The notes below the pieces were generated by a model. It saw only the letters and a list, made by a program, of their open reading frames with translations. It ran no database searches and was not told the origin of the DNA. From Bacteroidota bacterium (lineage in GTDB: Bacteria > Bacteroidota > Bacteroidia > Bacteroidales > Prolixibacteraceae), in the NCBI GenBank assembly GCA_023412195.1, contig JAEYNZ010000045.1, positions 1 through 64,000 on the forward strand: DNA of 64,000 nucleotides, read 5' to 3'. Numbering within the stretch: position 1 is the first letter of the stretch; every line of letters starts with the position of its first letter. Positions 62,937 to 64,000 of the stretch are shown piece after piece. The position numbers and the translations under genes were made by a program.

Positions 62937-64000
62937 ATGAAGTTTCATTTACTTTTAGCAGGAATGGTTGTTTTTGCCACAACAGCCTGCAATTACCAAC
63001 AACAGGAAAACAGGCAAGAAGAAGATCATGGCCATGAGCATGAAAAAATTCAGTATACAGCATATACAGAAAGCTATGAACTGTTTGCTGAAGCCGACCC
63101 ATTCATAGTAGGGGAACCGGCGAACATTTTAGCTCATTTTTCAGATATTCCTTCTTTCAGTCCGGTGGATTCAGGCACGGTTACCGTGGTGCTTTCTATC
63201 GGGGAAAATGAAATACATCAGACCCTGGAAGAACCAACCCGGACAGGCATTTACAGCTTTAGCCTGATACCTGCCAAAGCAGGGACCGGGACATTAAATT
63301 TCCAAACCAGCACTGAAAAAATCACTGTTCCAGGGGTGAAGGTATTTTCAAGTCATCAGGAGTCACATGAACAGGCCTCTTATAATGAACTTTCCATGGT
63401 AAACAAGATTGCCTTTACAAAAGAACAAACATGGAAGACAGAATTTAAAACAGAGCAGGTAATACAACAACCTTTTGGGCAGGTCATTAAAACGGTAGCT
63501 AAAGTGCAGCCCGCAACAGGTAATGAAAAAGTGATTGCGGCGGGAACAGGTGGAATCATACTTTATTCAGACAATAACCTTGTTGAAGGAAGGGAAATTG
63601 TGCAGGGGCAGATGCTATTCAAAATATCCTCAGGCAGCATGTCTGAGAACAACCTTGAATTAAGGATTAATAAAGCAAGAAATAATTTTGAAAATGCGCA
63701 GGCAGGTTACCTGAGAAAAAAAGAGTTGGCTGTTGATCGAATTGTTTCTGAAAAAGAATTGCTGGAAGCCAGAACTGTATTTGAAAATTCAAGAGCGGTT
63801 TATGAAAACCTTGTCAATAATTTTAGTGATGGAGGCCAAAGTATTTCAAGCCCGTTGACAGGGTTCCTGAAACAGGTTTTTGTAAAAAACGGCCAGTATG
63901 TTGAAGCCGGCCAGACGCTTGCCACTGTTTCACAGGACCAGTCCCTCATCCTGAATGCATTTGTGCAACAACAATACAGCGGCCTCTTAACAGGTATAAG
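62937..64000 (+). CDS. CusB-like heavy-metal efflux RND periplasmic adaptor (3' end beyond window)
   Basis: The open frame starts at ATG 62937 and runs off the window (354 codons seen). It has a lipoprotein signal with lipobox ending at Cys18, then a His-rich stretch (EEDHGHEHEK), and a beta domain of about 115 residues of the extra N-terminal type often found in Bacteroidota metal adaptors. The split lipoyl/helical hairpin of an efflux adaptor follows (VIAAGTGGIILY, KARNNFENAQAGY, SSPLTGFLKQVFVKNGQYVEAGQTLATVS). It would link a CusA-type RND pump to an outer-membrane channel. The pump genes should follow outside the window. Confidence 0.8.
   Translation, partial: MKFHLLLAGMVVFATTACNYQQQENRQEEDHGHEHEKIQYTAYTESYELFAEADPFIVGEPANILAHFSDIPSFSPVDSGTVTVVLSIGENEIHQTLEEPTRTGIYSFSLIPAKAGTGTLNFQTSTEKITVPGVKVFSSHQESHEQASYNELSMVNKIAFTKEQTWKTEFKTEQVIQQPFGQVIKTVAKVQPATGNEKVIAAGTGGIILYSDNNLVEGREIVQGQMLFKISSGSMSENNLELRINKARNNFENAQAGYLRKKELAVDRIVSEKELLEARTVFENSRAVYENLVNNFSDGGQSISSPLTGFLKQVFVKNGQYVEAGQTLATVSQDQSLILNAFVQQQYSGLLTGI

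Overview
The window is a piece of a Bacteroidota chromosome, most likely Bacteroidales or Marinilabiliales. The evidence is a SusC/SusD pair, a protein with a type IX secretion (T9SS) C-terminal tail, an LpxC-FabZ fusion, intergenic promoters of the Bacteroidota form TTTG-N19-TAnnTTTG, and starts without Shine-Dalgarno sequences. No rRNA, tRNA, CRISPR array, prophage or complete insertion sequence was seen.

Layout, left to right. 1-206: part of a short inverted-repeat element, then a dynamin-like GTPase. 2-9 kb (minus strand): a DUF2264 protein, a truncated GH10 xylanase, an orphan protein resembling PD-(D/E)XK nucleases, and a glycogen-debranching-type enzyme overlapping a GT4 glycosyltransferase. 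9.3-11.4 kb: a histidine kinase and OmpR-type regulator pair. 12-14.7 kb: the ribosomal operon rplM-rpsI-rpsB-tsf, with a clear promoter and terminator. 14.9-20.5 kb (plus strand): a sugar-phosphate cluster of PHP protein, aldolase-dehydrogenase fusion, sorbose-1-phosphate-reductase-like dehydrogenase and inositol-monophosphatase-family enzyme. A coiled-coil membrane protein follows.

21.5-27 kb (minus strand): an export operon of two MacA-like adaptors, a MacB-type permease without its ATPase, and a TolC protein. Next come an EamA transporter, a 0.7-kb stretch of repeats, and a DUF559 nuclease gene whose 3' end lies inside a second copy of the inverted-repeat element.

29.4-47.7 kb (minus strand) is a polysaccharide utilization locus (PUL) running SusC, SusD, double-LamG lipoprotein, three PF10091 'glycoamylase' paralogs, sulfatase, GH43-discoidin-FN3 and GH3. 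PF10091 contains the GH144 endo-beta-1,2-glucanases, and GH3 enzymes are their usual partners. The inferred target is therefore a beta-1,2-glucan or another beta-glucan carrying an anionic group and a GH43-sensitive side sugar.

48-56 kb: a large envelope protein of unknown function, then the operon rimP-nusA-infB. 56-60.7 kb (plus strand): an HD phosphohydrolase and the lipid A genes lpxD, lpxC-fabZ and lpxA. 60.7-61.3 kb is a repeat-rich gap. The window ends with a secreted esterase and the start of a heavy-metal efflux operon: a His-rich small protein, then a CusB-like adaptor cut by the window edge.
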